In this document: piece after piece, positions 1 to 14,200 of the stretch | Layout of the letters: each line of letters starts with the position of its first letter | Numbering within the stretch: position 1 is the stretch's first letter | Source of the DNA: Notamacropus eugenii | Taxonomy: Eukaryota; Chordata; Mammalia; Diprotodontia; Macropodidae | Assembly (NCBI RefSeq): GCF_028372415.1 | Contig: NC_092878.1 | Span: 29,122,903-29,186,902, forward strand | Length of the DNA stretch: 64,000 nucleotides | Reading direction: 5' to 3' | The notes under the pieces: model-generated | The model's database searches: none | The model's input: only the letters and a program-made list of their open reading frames with translations | What the model was told of the DNA's origin: nothing | Made by a program: the position numbers and the translations under genes

Positions 1-33
1 GAAGGATTGACTCTGACCAAGAGCAAGATATCG
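1..33 (+). CDS. STARD9: STARD9 in-window exon 1 (partial), start of FHA domain
   Basis: Reads RIDSDQEQDI from base 3, identical to the human FHA segment as recalled, then a gtaagtg donor. The first two bases complete a codon begun upstream, and the exon ends one base into a Val codon. The exon may continue to the left of the window. Confidence 0.9.
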
Positions 34-1951
34 GTAAGTGAGTGAAGACATCAGTGTAATCTTCTGTCCCCTCAATGAGGTACAAAGGGTCTTGATGCCT
101 GGTCTGACCCATTCCTCCATGGGGAACCTGAGGATTCCCTGAGGGAAGGGACCTTTTTGGAGTACTCAGCCTCTATGGCCATTGTGTTGGCATCTTCTGT
201 TTAGTTTTTTCCTTTGTTTCAAGAGAAGTTTCTGTTGGCAGGGGAGAAGGGAAAAAGTAATGATGGGAAAGTATAAGGGATGTAAGAAAGCACCCACAAA
301 GCACTTGCTTATTGGTTTTGAGTCAACATGGTTGGGAGTGGATCCAAAGGAGAAATAGCTTCTAGACCAAGAAGAAGGAATAGTTTCTCTCTTCTGCCTG
401 TGATGCTGTTGCTTTGAGGTTTTCCAGGTTCGGACTTGGGTTTTCTCATGGAAAGAGTGACGTTGTCCTATAAAGTAACCCTGTGCGCCATCGTGACTAG
501 CATTTTTCCCAGTCCTTCAGGGTCAGTGGATAGAGAGAGACCACTGTACCATCACCAGTACATGTGGTGTGGTCACACTTCAGCCTGCCCTGGGAGCCCG
601 CTGCATTGTCAATGGCCAAGAGGTCACTGATTCTTGTCGCCTGACACAAGGTAGGCTGGTCAGACCCTCCCTCTCTGTGTCTTCTCTTTGCATGCTGAAA
701 ACAGGGAAATTTGGGTGCTTTGAGCTGCTATAAATTGTCAGCAATTCTTAGTTGAAAATCACCATTTTGGGGAATGCGAAGGGCTTTGGAATATGGCCTA
801 AGCTTCCCAGGAATAGTGGGAGGCTCTCTTTATAAACCTGATCCAGAAAAGACAAGTGTAACTAAGGTACTGATGACGTGTTTGGCTAGACAAGACATGT
901 CAAACTCTCCGCCTGCAAATGTTGCCCCCAAACAAGGAACCTGTTTGCAATATCATTGGGAAGTGTTTAACAAAACAAATAAAAATAGATTACAACTTAG
1001 ATAAGTCTGCAGGGATCTGTTCTAGTGGAATTTGATATTACTAGGCTTGACTGTACTTGAGAGGACTTCTGTGTTGTGGGGGAGGAGTAACTTTGTGGAT
1101 AGTAAAAAAGATGGGAAAACAAAGACAGCAGGATGAAGGATTACAAGATGCGAAAAGAAAAAGTTCAGAAGGGCACAGAAACAGGGCAGTTTTGTTACCA
1201 CCTTGTGAAGTTTGCTTTCAAAAAACCAAATTATATGTAATGAAAGTCCACGGATAAATATATAAGCCTTTCTTTTGGCCTCCTGTGTATTTTGAAATTG
1301 TTTTTTGATGATTGTTAAGTTCATGATAAAAAAAATTTTTTAAGGGAAAAAGTAGCAGTGGAACCTCGGTCTCGTGTGGGGGGTTTTGTGGGTTTTTGCG
1401 ATTCATCTGGATTTGAAGATTTCCCCCTTGCCTGTAGGATAGGGAATACTAGTGGCAGAGGCCCCGGGTGGAGAGAAAATCTTGTTATACTTGCCCAGGC
1501 GTTGAGGTGGCCTAATGTATAGAGTGCTGGGCATGGAGTCAGGAAGGTCTGAATTCCAATCTTGCCTCAGATATATACTAGTTTTGTGATCCTGGGCAAG
1601 TCCTTTTTAACCCCTCAGCCTCAGTTTCCTCATCTGTCAAATGGGGATAAATGGTAGCTCCAACCTGCGAGGATCAAATGAGACAATAACTTTAAGGCAC
1701 TTAGCACGGTGTCGGCCACATAGAAGGTGCTATCATAAATGTAAATCATTATTATTTTTGTTGTGAGGGTAAAATGAGATGACAATTGTGAATTGCTTTT
1801 GCAAACTTTCGTGCTGTGTGTATACTAGCTATTATCACCATTTTAGCAAAGGAGGCCTTCCCTTGCCAGGCTGGCCCCATGGTGTTGTCTTTCCCTTTGT
1901 CTTCCCTGAATTACTTTTACTACCAGCCAGTTGGTGGAAAGTTGAATTGTT

Positions 1952-2019
<68 letters not shown>

Positions 2020-5000
2020 CGTGTGCGAGTGCATGCCCAGCTCTTGGCATAGTACCTGGCACACAGGAAGGGCTCAGTATGAAATCCTTTGCTTTCTTTT
2101 TCCCAAAGGTGCTATTATTATTCTGGGGCAAACACAGAAATTCCGTTTCATTCACCCGGCGGAGGCGGCTGCACTAAGGCAGAGGAGATTGGTAAGTATG
2201 GTCTCTTTCTTAGCTTGCTGCTAGCTGTATTACACTTCTTGCCATGTGAGAAGCATCAGGAAGGTGTCTTTTTCCACTGAAGCCTCCAGCCCTGTGGGAA
2301 TCCACCTGCATAAGTTCAGCCTGTCAGATGCACCCTGTAATGACGGTCAGAGGCTAGGGCGTGATGGCTTCTTCATTCTGTTTCCTCTTTTTGTCCCCAG
2401 CTGGGAGAGGTCTCTGCTGGGAATAGCAATTGCTCTCTGGGGTGGCTGGATTTGGATGGTGATGTTGCTGCTTCCCGATTGGGGATTCCCTCTATGCTTG
2501 AGGAGGACAGGTAGGTGAGACCAATGGGCCCTTCCACCGTGGGGCCATTTTGAGACTTAGCAGTTATAATCCAGTGTTTTGTAATTATCCTTGGAAGGAG
2601 AAAGGCCAAGGTAAAGCATAGGCCTGGGCTGGTCCAGAGCATTAGCCATTGAGGTTCCAGGACTCATGGAGTTTAGCTCACTGTTGGCAGAAGAAAAGCT
2701 TGTTTTATCCTCCTGTCTCTTATTCTGCTTTCCTTCATCCTCCAAAGGGGTGCTGCTCTTGGTGGTTTTCCCTCTGGCCACCTTCTGTCAAACAAGACTT
2801 GGCTTGTACCACTTGGTCTGCCATCAGTTGGGGAAGGCCAGACGGTTTTTGATATATGAACAATGGGAGATTAATGTTTCCTAAGCACACACCTAAGAAG
2901 ATTGTTATGAACCAATCTCTTTCTTCTTCGGATCTCCCCCAGAACACTGAATGAGAGCATCTCCATGGGCCTCAGTTTCCTAAAATAGAAAAGCTGAGCC
3001 AGATGGTTTCTGAGGTCCTTCCAATTCTGAATCTGTGATGTTACCATTTTCAGGAGATCATGATTCTCTCATAATTAGTGCTGTGTGGGAGCTCTGACTG
3101 GATGTCTGATTCAGAGTTCTCAGGATGTATTACTGAAGTGTGGTTTGGTGCCCTTTCCTTGAACAGTAGGAGTCCTAGAGCTATGGATAGTATCTGAAAC
3201 CCCCCTCCACTAGTAGGTATAATTATATGAAAAAAGCAAAGTGTTATGTGTACCCTTGGGGAGGATGCTATGGCATGTGGGTGAACAATGGGCTAAAGCT
3301 TTCTTCTCTGTTGATAACCTCTATGTGGGGAAAGGGAGAGGGACGTCTTTTGTTTCCCCCGCCCAGCAAAGACAGCGATTTGTGCAAAGTAGGCAGGAGT
3401 ATGAAGGGAAGCCCAGCTCCACATTAAGGGGTCATGGTTTGGGGGAAGGGAGTGGAAAATCCCTAAGCTCTTCAGATGGTAGGCTGGATAGAGGGGTACA
3501 GAGAGGAACGCAGCAGCATGGAGAGAAGTGGACGTGGCTGAGTGGTTTCCTTTTGAAGACCCCCGGGGGTTCATATCCTTGTTTCCTCTGTTCCGTCATC
3601 TTAATTTAGCTTTTCATGTTTTCTACTTTCTCATCCCCATAGGATGCAAGCTCTGTTTTCTTTAAATTAAAAAAAAAAATGAACTTGTCACCAAATAAAA
3701 CGAGAATTTTCATATATAAAGTAGAACAGAAAAGAGGGTTGTGTATGAGACTGAATCCATCACTACATATAGCTTTCCCTTTTAAGTCTATAATAAATTT
3801 AACAAGCAGCTTTCAAGGCTGTCCTGCCTGCCTGTGTTTGCTTCTGGCCCTCCTTTAATATTCTTCTATGATGGTTTGTCTTTCTTGTTTCTGTTTTGAA
3901 CTGAATTTCTTTCTTTTTTTTAAAGTATAATTGATTTTTTTTATCACTGTCATTTCCTATATATCCCCCCTCCTACTTTCCCATAGAACTCTCTCATGAC
4001 AAAGTAAAACCATACAAGACTGAGCAACAGGTTGGCCGCATGTGCCTCATTCCGCGTCTCTACTGTGGTGGTGGTGGTGGTGGTGTTCTGTCTCAACATT
4101 GGTCTTCTACATTGGGACTAGTCATTGCTGGTTCTTTTCCTTTATATTATTCTGGTCATCCTGTTAATGTACTTTAAGGCAATTCATACAAATCTTCCTG
4201 AGTTTTTATTTACATTTTTCATTTCTTATGGTGTAATAATATTCCATTGCATACGTATAACAGTTTTTCAATTGATGGGAACCTACCATATTCCCTTTTT
4301 TTAATTTTTATTTTATCTGTGTCCCTGGCACTTAGCACATGTGCTTGGCACATAGGGAGCACTTAAGGATTTTTCATTCATTCTTGCTTTTTGCTACTAC
4401 AAAAAAGTGCTAATATGATAAATATTTTTTGTCCATATGGGAACTTTGACCCCCTTGTTTTCATGGAATGAAATCTTTTTGAATTCTGTAATCCAGAGTC
4501 ACTGACGAGGTTGGTCGGTCAAATCCTAAATATTCCCCTTCTTTCAAAAAAGTCAGGAAAAGATGTCAAAATAAAGACACTAGCACCGCCACCTTTCCAG
4601 GGCCCAGCTTAGGGTCTTAGAGTCAGTCCTAATGGGCTTAATCCTACCCAGTTGTTATAGCAGGTACAGCTGTGTGCCACCCTGGTGGCAGTGGTGGTGT
4701 GGTGTGGGAGCCTGAGCCTGATTGGGCAGAGGTACTGGGGAGGAACTCCTGCAGGAGTAGAGAAAAATCCAGATCAGCAGATGAGCTCCCAGTCTGGAAG
4801 TGGGTCTGTGTTGGGGAGATCCTCTTGCTCCATGCCTAGGAAAAAGTTTCTACCCGCTCTGAGGCTTAACCTTGTTTATTTAGGCAGAGGTGAATCTATA
4901 GATATGCCAGAAAACATGGAAATGACTCCGGGTATAGGGAAAGCTGACCAGTCTGACTCATTTCTCTATAGAAGCCATCTCCTGGAACTGGAGGATAGTT

Positions 5001-5455
5001 TGTTTTCTATTATCAGCGTTGCCCAATTTGGGATCTTTGGGGCTCAGCCTTAAGTGTTTGGAGCCTGACCACAGTCTGGTTGGTCTCCTTCCACTGCTGC
5101 CATAGTGACTAGGAACCTCTGCATTATGCTGTGGGAACTGCCAGCCTCTGAAGCGTCAGGGAAGAGATAGGAGGGAAGTCAAGAAGAGAGGAGAGTTGGG
5201 GAGGGGTCCCTTGCAGCCTTTGGGAGCAGATGACCAGGTAGGCTGGGAGAACCTGACACTTACAAAATGAAAATGAGCGGTGACCATGCCTGCCACCATC
5301 TTGGTGGGTGGATAGCACTACATGTTGATGGTTAGCTGAGGATTTCCCTTGAAATCTGTCCAGATATTAGTGGAAGGTTAGTAAAAATTTATTTTTTAAT
5401 GTGCTTGCTTAATACATAACAGATCTGTTTAGTTGAGAGCTGGTTTTGTTTCCAG

Positions 5456-5527
<72 letters not shown>

Positions 5528-8234
5528 AGATGTCAGTTGTCTCGGCAGCCCTGATCATTTACCAGCCTTCCCAGACATCCCCACAGAGAGCCCTCCTTCG
5601 TTCTCCTCCCATTTCTCTCCTTTGAAGATGGTGATCTGCACCATAAGGAGTGTGTCTGGCTAACCTTTGACTTTTCTGTGGACCAAGGAAGAGGAGGAGG
5701 AGGGGGAGAGGAGGAGGAGGAAGAGGGGGAGGGGGAAGGGGAGGGGGAGGAGAGTGTTTCACAGAGGGGAAAACTTGAGTGGGAAGGAGGGAGAGTAAGC
5801 CCAAAGTGTGCATCGATATTCAGAGAGCCCTTTTTTGCTCTGATGAATTCATTTAAGTAATTTATCCATTTCATGCAAACCACTTAGTCAGACCAAGTTG
5901 GGGAGTGACAGCCCGACACCATACAAAAGCTATCTACTGACTCCTCACTTTTCTCTAGGTCTCAGGGTAACCTAGATCATCCCTTTCCTGCAGGCATCAA
6001 CATTCAACATAAGGTGCTCGTCACTTTGATTCAGCTTATTTAGACTTTTCGCCGAGAAACAGATGATCACAGGGGCTTTTTCCTGGGTGTCAGGCAACAA
6101 ATCTAACCCCAGGGTCTTAGCCTTGGACTCTCTCATAGTTATGTGCTTGTGGTGTCCTAATAATACATTAGAAGAAGAGTAGTTGCTTCCAGTACTCATC
6201 TGTTCCCTGCCGGTCTGGTAAGGCTACATTCAGGGCATCTTGGCATTTCTTTGGGAACCCTCCAAGCAGCTTTGACCCAATGCTGACTAGAGGAAAGGTG
6301 AATGACTCAAAGCATACTAGCCATGCTGTGTCAGCCAGAGCTTCAATTAAGTGGTCTCTGACTTTCAGGGATGAAAGTAGGATCAAGGTAGCAAGTGTGA
6401 AACTGTCCTAGAAATAGAGTATGGGTATTGAAGTAGGTTGGAATCAGAAAGTCATGGGAGTTGAAGAGGGTGAGGAACTGGGATCTCAGGGTGGCCAAAG
6501 GAAGCAGTATCTTGGATGAACAGGAAGGCTGTGCTCCTAATTTGGAAGGAGCAAGAATGAGTTGGAGGATTGTAGGTGACAGCAGTGGAAATCTAGACAA
6601 AATGGAATGAGCATTAGAAGAAGACAAGGGGTTGGTAACTGTTGGTGCTAGGGGTAGGGTCAGAATGTGGAAATGGGGACAGACCAGAATATACCAGTGT
6701 TTCCTCCTGCCTGTGTTCATCAGGGGTTCTAAGAGAAAGGGCAGCCAGTCTTGGAAGCTGTTGGGGTGGGAGAGTGGAGGCTGCTACTTTGCTATTGATT
6801 TTCTCCCATGAGTGTCCCCAGGCCAAGCAGTACCTAGAAATTAGTGTGTTCTAGTGGGAAGCTGACTCTGGAAGGAGGGTTATGATGGCTCAGGGATGGT
6901 AGACCAGGACAGTTCTGGCAGAGCGGGGGAAAATGTTTCTTTTTCCTCCCCATTAGACTGGTGCCTTGATGAGGCTGCCCAATGCTAGCTCCTGCTCTTT
7001 TGACCTCTTAGAAGTAGCAGGGAGTGAATAGAACGCTGGACCTGAATTCAAATCCAGCCTCAGACAACTTACTAGCTGTGTGACCCTGGACAAGTCACTT
7101 GCCCTCTATTTGCCTTAGTTTCTTTAACTATAAAATGAGAATAACAATAGAATGTGCTTTGTAGGGTTGTAGTGAGGATCAAATGAAATAATGTTTATTT
7201 TTTTAAAAAGCACAGTGCGTGGCACATAGTAGGTATTTCTTGCTTATATCCTTCTTTTCCTTCCCTGCTGACCACCTTGAGCTTCCCTCTTTCCCTGTCT
7301 CTGTCTGCAGGGTTCTCCTATGCTAGTGCTGTCTCTGCATGGGGGAAAAAAGGTACTGTCTGATAGAAAATGGACTGAAACAGCTTTGGAGACGCTCCAG
7401 AGCACTCCACCCTTATGGACGCAGAAGGTTCAGATAGTGATTGTCAGTTTCTCAGAAGAAACTTAAATGAATTATTGCTAATTAGTGACGTTAAAGAACC
7501 TGTCCTCTCAAATTTCAACCCAGAGCTCTTTCCTGTAGGCCAGATTTCCAAGACTCCTCAAACATGTTTGCACGCATGCACATATTCCTCTAGAATCTCT
7601 CTCCTCTCTTCTTTTTCCTTTTCTCCCCTTAATCACCACTCCCTTCTTTCTTCTCTCTTCCCTCTGTCATCTCTTCTCTTTCCTCCTTTCTTCCCTTCCC
7701 TTCCCCTTTTCATCTCTGTTTTTCTGCGGTTCTGTCTCTGTATCTGTGTCTGTCTCTTTCTAGGTCACAGATATACTTTTTGTTTCTGGGAATGAGGTTC
7801 CAACAGTAGATGAACACTCTACAGAGTTTGTTTTCCCAAAGTTATAGCTCCTTAGAATGGGGGGGAAAGAATTACCTTGCAAGGATTTTGCAAAATAATT
7901 TTGTTTCATTTCCAATCTAATTTTCAAAAAGTAGCATAACCTTTATGAAACTTGACCATTTTTTAAAATAAAGCCAAACACTGGGCTTGGTGGTCATGCC
8001 TATAATTCCAGCTATTGGGGAGGCTGGTGGATCTTTTGAGTTTGGGAATTCCAAGTTTAGGGGTGTCTGCATTAAGTTTGGCTTTAATATGATGAGCCCC
8101 TAGAAGCAAGGGACCCCTGAGTTGCCTAAGGACAGGCAAAGCTGCTCAAGTCAGAAATGAAGCAGCAGGTCAAAGGGTAGCCCCTTTTCTCACCTGGGCA
8201 AGATAGGGAGAGTCAGAGATTTAGAAAGGGGAGA

Positions 8235-8288
<54 letters not shown>

Positions 8289-11200
8289 AAAGAAATAGCA
8301 GAGAGAAGAAAGAGACAGAAATCTAGAGTTCTTTAGTTTTGCCAAAAAAATAATGTTTTGCCCCTTTTCTTCTTACCTGGTTATTCTTATTAACTGAAAT
8401 GACTTCCTGTTTTTCCTGAATCTTCTCCTCTAAGAAATTCAGAAGAAGTCAGTTTTGACTAAAATTCTACCTGCTGGCTCTGTGACCTCACTGCTATTTG
8501 TGACCTAACTCACCTTCTCTTTGTTCTTGCTCCTGCAGGTATCATGACCTTCGGTCCAAATTCTCTGCTATATTGGACCCAAGGGCCCTCCCAAAGGGAG
8601 ACTTAGTAAGGAGAATCTTCTGAAAGAAAGTGAATGCCTAAGAGCCCCCTGGTTCGTGATGATCTCTTAGCTGGGAGAGTCAGGTGGTCACTAACTTGGC
8701 CAAATGGAAGACCAGAAACTAGAGTCAGAGCCCATGGTTTATTTCTTTCCTCATGGAAATTTCTCTTCCTTTCTGTGGCAGGAGAGTGCGGGATATTGTT
8801 CTTGAAACACGCCACCAGAAGCAACTGGACCAAGCAGTGTCCCACAGAACACGGATTCGCCTACAGAAACACCTTGTTGAGGACTTAAAGCAAGATATTC
8901 TAGTTGGGCAGATCAGAGCTGAGCAGGAACTGAAGTTTGACCAGGCCCTCATCAACCAGCAGATCAAAGACAGTAGGTGACCATCATTTAAGGTGTCTCT
9001 CTCACCTCTTTTCTTTTTTCCTCCCTTATACTCAGCTCTATTCTGTTTTTAAAAATTAATTAATTTATTTTTAGTTTTGAGCATTCATTTCCACAAGATT
9101 TTGAGTTCCAAGTTTTCTCCCCACATCTCCTCTCTCCTCCACCCTGAGATGGCATGCCTTCTGATTGCCCCTTCCCCCAGTCAGCCCTCCCTTGTATCCC
9201 CCTGTAACAGCAAGGACTCTGGCATACACAGGAGGGCCTGCTTTACAGGTTCTTAGATCTACTTTTCTAAAAGGAAAGCAACTTTTGAGGGGTCAGCAAT
9301 CTACTTTAATCAAACACATATATTATTCAGTTAGTTCAGGGGGAAAAGCCAGCATCTCAACTTCAGGGAAAATACAAATAGAGAAATAAAGACTAACAGA
9401 CAGGGCTTCCAAGTGTCTGACCATAAGCAATGCATACATCACAGATCAACAGACAGATCCAACTGTCTGACCATAGATACATAGTTACCAGAGAGAGGAG
9501 CACCAACATCTGGGTTTTCAAAGCTGGGGATGGGGTCCTTAGAAGCTTGAGTCTCACCTCGTCAAACAAACACTTCCAATGAGTAAACCCTAAAGAAAAA
9601 CCTCACCTCAGAGTATTTATACACTTTTCGGAGAGGGAGGACATAGAGGGTGTAACTCTTGGACCCTGCCTCAATAAAAATTAACAAAAGGTATTAAGTC
9701 CTATTAATGGGTGTGGAAGATCTTTAACTCTTCCCCCACCCCCATCATTAACCTTACATTGACATTACACCCCCTCCCCTTTACTTTCTTGAAGGGCAAG
9801 ATAGATTTCTATACTCCATTTCCAGTATATCTTATTTCCCAGTTGCATGTAAAAACAGTTTTTAACATTTATTTTTAAAACTTTGAGGTCCAAATTCTCT
9901 CCCTTTTTCCCTCCCCACCCACCATCATTGAGAGGGCAAGCAGTCAATAAGGGTTATGCATGTGTTCAGCTCCATTCCTTACTCCCTTTTTTGTTTATAG
10001 TCTCATGGAGTTGCAGGGAAACGTTATGAGGGGGAAAAAATTGGAAAAAGGTTCCCATGAAAGATGAATAAGGAAATTAAGAGTCTTATTTCCCCTTAGG
10101 AGCATTGATCTCCTTCTTCGTCCTTCCCTATCATACACATGCTTATTTATCTGTGTAGCACCCATGTCCTAGGTGAGATCCCTTCTTCTGCCTCATCGGT
10201 CTCTCTGCTCTGAGGACTAACCCCAGAGTTTGTGTAGGAAGCCAGAAATCTCCCTCCTCTCCTTCCTCCATGGGCACAGCAATGTCTCTCCATACAGGCC
10301 CAGGTGACTGGCTCAGAGACAGGTAGAGGGATATACTCTGACTTTCTTTCTGGTTTTCTTGGTTCTTAGACCAGCGATGGCTGTTCAGAGAGGAAAGCCT
10401 ATTGGCCAGCTTGCAGCAGCAGAAACAAGAGGACAATGTCCTGGCTGAGACAGACTCTGAGATCCTCCATGGATTTGAATCTCAGACTGGGTCAGAGACT
10501 TCATCAGCTTCGCTGTATGGGGGCCGCAAAAGGCTGGCCCAGCTGCAGGTCCTCTGGAGGAATGCCCTCTGGGCAGCAGAGCGGAAAGTCAGGCGCAAGA
10601 AAGTCAAGTTTCAGCTGGAAAGGATTGTCAAAAAGCAGAAGCTCCTGGAAGCCCAGAGAAAGCTGGAACAGCTTGAAAACCTCTGCTGGAAAGATAAGCT
10701 GAGCCAGCCTATGGAATTGGACCCCAGTCTAGATGCTGCCTTTTCAGCTTTTCAAAAAAAGAGCAGGTCTTCCAGCAGCAGTTCCTTGGGGAACCAGAGA
10801 CTCTGCGGCCTCTCTCTGTCCCCATCACAAAGGTAAAAGAGCAGCAGGTAAACCTGGCAAGGCCTAGAATGGATGTTAGCAACTGGAAATTGGGATTCTT
10901 AGTTAATGCTTCTCTCTTTCTGAGTCTCGCTTTCCTGAGCCCCAATTCTGCTGACATGTCTGTTTGTTATATATCCTCTGTCTTATCACTAGCAAATCCC
11001 CTACTGTCCTGATCCCTATCCCTCCAAAAGCAGCAGTTTTCCAACTTGATCTCCAGATCCTTTCATAGTTTTGAAAATTATTGCTTTTGCTTATTTAAAA
11101 ATTTGTTGTCACTTGCTACTTTCCCTCTTTGTCCTCATCCCTGTTTCATCTCAGTCCTTCTCCATTTCCCCTTCTTCTCCCCCAGTTCCTTTCTCCTATC

Positions 11201-14200
11201 CATCTGTCCCACTGTGTCCTTTGGAATCCCCAATTTGGTTATCAATTCCCATTTACCCTTGGTCTTTTTTCATTTCTTCCTCTTTCTAGTGCTTACTGAA
11301 GCCTGATTCTTCTGATCGGACACCCTCCCTTGTCACCTTCTCTAGTGCTGGACGTTCCTTCTTCTGACCCTAGACCTCACTGAGTCAGGAGGAAGAATTC
11401 TACATGCTTCTTTCCTTACTCCCCCCACACTGTTCCCTTCACTCAATAACCAGTCTCTCTTCTTCTGAAGTTGATCATTTCTCATCATGTTTCCCTCTCC
11501 CTGGCTTTGTCCTGCCACCCACCCAGCCTCCAGTCCTCTCTCCAACCCTCTCTGTGATTTCAGCACTTAAGACTTTTAATCTTCCTCTTATTCCTTGGGC
11601 AGCTAGGTGGCACAGTGGATAGAGTGCCAGACCTGGAGTCAGGAAGACTCACCTTTCTGAAATCTGGCCTTGGACACTTACTAATTGTGTGACCCTGGGC
11701 AAGTCCCTTAACCTTGTGTGCCTCAGTTTCCTCATCAGTAAAATGAGGTGGAAAAGAAAAGGCAAACCACTTCAGTATCTTTACCCAGAAAACCCCAAAA
11801 GGGGTCACTAAGAATTGGACCCAGGACTGAAAAACAACTGAACAACCCCCCATGCTGTGCCATGCCATCATCGTTAGGAATTTCAATATTCATATTTGTG
11901 ACCCTACTAACACCCTTCCTGCTGACTCCTTTCAAGCCTCCTCAGTTCCGATATATTCCCTCTCCATTCTGCCTTCACTTACTCCCTGTGATAGTCATAC
12001 CTTAGATTGCTGGTTCTCAAAGTGTAGTCTGGGGACTCAGATTCTTTGAGGGAGTCTATGAGGTCAAAACTTTTTATAATAATATTATAATTTTATTAAT
12101 TTTTATAATAATTTTAAGATGTCTTAATTTTGAATATGGTAGATATTGGTAGATAGAACCCATATAAACAAAAGTTCTTTGGGGTCCAAAAATTTTGCGA
12201 ATTGCTGCCATAGGCCTTGCCATCACCGGAGACTGCTCTACTCGCAAGACCCTAAACTTTGAAGTTTCGCTTTCTTATTGCCCTTCCTGTCTTTCCATGT
12301 TTCTCACAACCTCACTTCTCCCGAGACTATCCTTCATTCTCATTGTGACTTTTGGTTCCTTGGACCCTCCCAATCCATCCTCCTTATTATCTTACCAGCC
12401 TTCACAGTCCTGATGTTGTCCTAGTAATCCATTTGTGTAACCTACTCTTCTCTGTCTCTGCTTTCTTCCTTCTACATCCTTTTTGAGGTATCCTCTTCCT
12501 AAGCCTGGATGACTCTCAGTTGGTGACTTCTCCACGTCTACTCCCAAGCCATTCAGTGCTCCTAATGGAATTCACAAAACCTCGATGACCAAGTCTGCTG
12601 TACATTTATACAGTCTAAACTGAACTGAAACTAAGAGGCATTCCTTTTATTGACTCCTCATTACATTTCACTAGGGCTGTTGTTGTCTTTGTGGCTCAGT
12701 CACGTCTGACTCTTCTTGATCCCATTTGGGGTTTTCTTGGCAGAGGTATTTGAGTGACTTGCCATTTCCTTCTCCAGTTCATTTTCTAGATGAGGAAATT
12801 GAGGCAAACCAGATTAAGTGACTTGTCTAGGGTCACACCGCCAATAAGTGTCTGAGGCCAGATTTGAACTTGGGAAGATGAGTCTTCCTGACTCCAGGAC
12901 TGGTTTTCTATTCACTGTCTCCCGTTTTCAATACCAGATCACCTCCTTAAATCACTAACTCTTTTGCCACCCTCCTACTTCAATAGGTTACCTTTCTTTC
13001 AACCTTGAGGTCATTCATTAAGAGCTCCCCCCCTCCCTATCTCCTCCTTCCCTCAAAGTCTGTATGCCTCCACCCTTTCTTTTCTTTTCTTGGTCTCCTC
13101 TGAAAGGATGAGTCAACGTTTTTTGTTGAGGCTAGCCTGTTTAGCCCACTTCAAAGGGGACACTGTGCTCTGTGAGCAAAGCAGAATTGCAGTAGCTTAA
13201 AAGAAACATGAGATGCACAAATTCAGAGACATCTGAATTCCAGATGTTCAGATGGACTATTTGTGCCTGACCTGTGGTAGAGCCTTCTGAGCTTGTCTGA
13301 TCAGACACCTTGTACATTGAGCCCAACACAGAGATGCCATTTTTGTCCTCTCTTAAAGGACAACCAGTTTACCTGCACCCTTGATTCTGTTGCTTCTAGG
13401 GCCAAGGCTGCATTAATCATCCCTTACTCCCCTTTCACCTTTCGTCTCTCCCTCTTGATTCCTTCCTCCTGCCTACAAACATAGGCAGATTTTCTAACCC
13501 TAAGAGAAACTAAACAAATTGTTTCCTCCATCTTGACTCCCTAAACTATCACGCTATATCTCTTTGCCTTCACCGTCAAATTTCCAAGGAAAGTAGGCGA
13601 CCCCAAATGCCATTACTTTCTGCTTCTCTCATCATCATCTTGTACTGTCTTTTGTCCACCATCACTCTACTGGAGCCCCTCTCTTCAATGTCACTGTGCT
13701 GTGACCTTTACTCAGTTCTCATCTGAGGCTACTAGTGGAGCAACGTATAAAGCACTGGGCCTGGAGTCTGAAAGATCTGAGTTCAGATCTGGCCTCAGAC
13801 ATGTATTAGCTGTGTGATCCTGGGAAAGTCCCTCTATCTCTTGTTTGTCTTAGTTTCTTTAGCTGTAAAATGAAGCTGATAACAGCATCTACCTTGCAAC
13901 GGTGTTGTGAGGATCAAATGAGATATATGTAAAAAGAACAGTCCCTGGCACATAGTAGGTTATATAAATACATATTTCCTTCCCTTCCATTCTTCTTTCC
14001 CTTATCTCTTCCCCTTTTCCCCCTCCCCCTCCTATCCCTTCTCTTTCTTCTGCTCCCATTTAGTACTATTAGTCACCTCCTTCCTTTTTAAAAACTCTCT
14101 CCTCTTGGGTTCCATGACACTGTCCTTCCTGGGCTGTCCACGCCTTCTCTCCTCCACTTCCTGAATATGGATATTCCCAAGGCTTTCTTTTTTCTCTTCT

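Larger units (their letters stand above)
2511..8781 (+). other. Large STARD9 intron (6.3 kb)
   Basis: Holds the SINE scrap, LINE-like piece, GT and purine tracts, SINE, 7SL pseudogene and GA run listed separately, plus a possible exon at 8539-8605. The stretches 4480-5450 and 5880-7000 show nothing I recognise. Confidence 0.6.

Noticed and set aside
1835..2155. ORFs encoding poly(Thr-His) or poly(Cys-Val)
   Set aside because: Translations of the GT microsatellite.
5533..5883. Pro/Ser-rich minus-strand ORFs near 5.7 kb
   Set aside because: Translations of the purine tract in a STARD9 intron.
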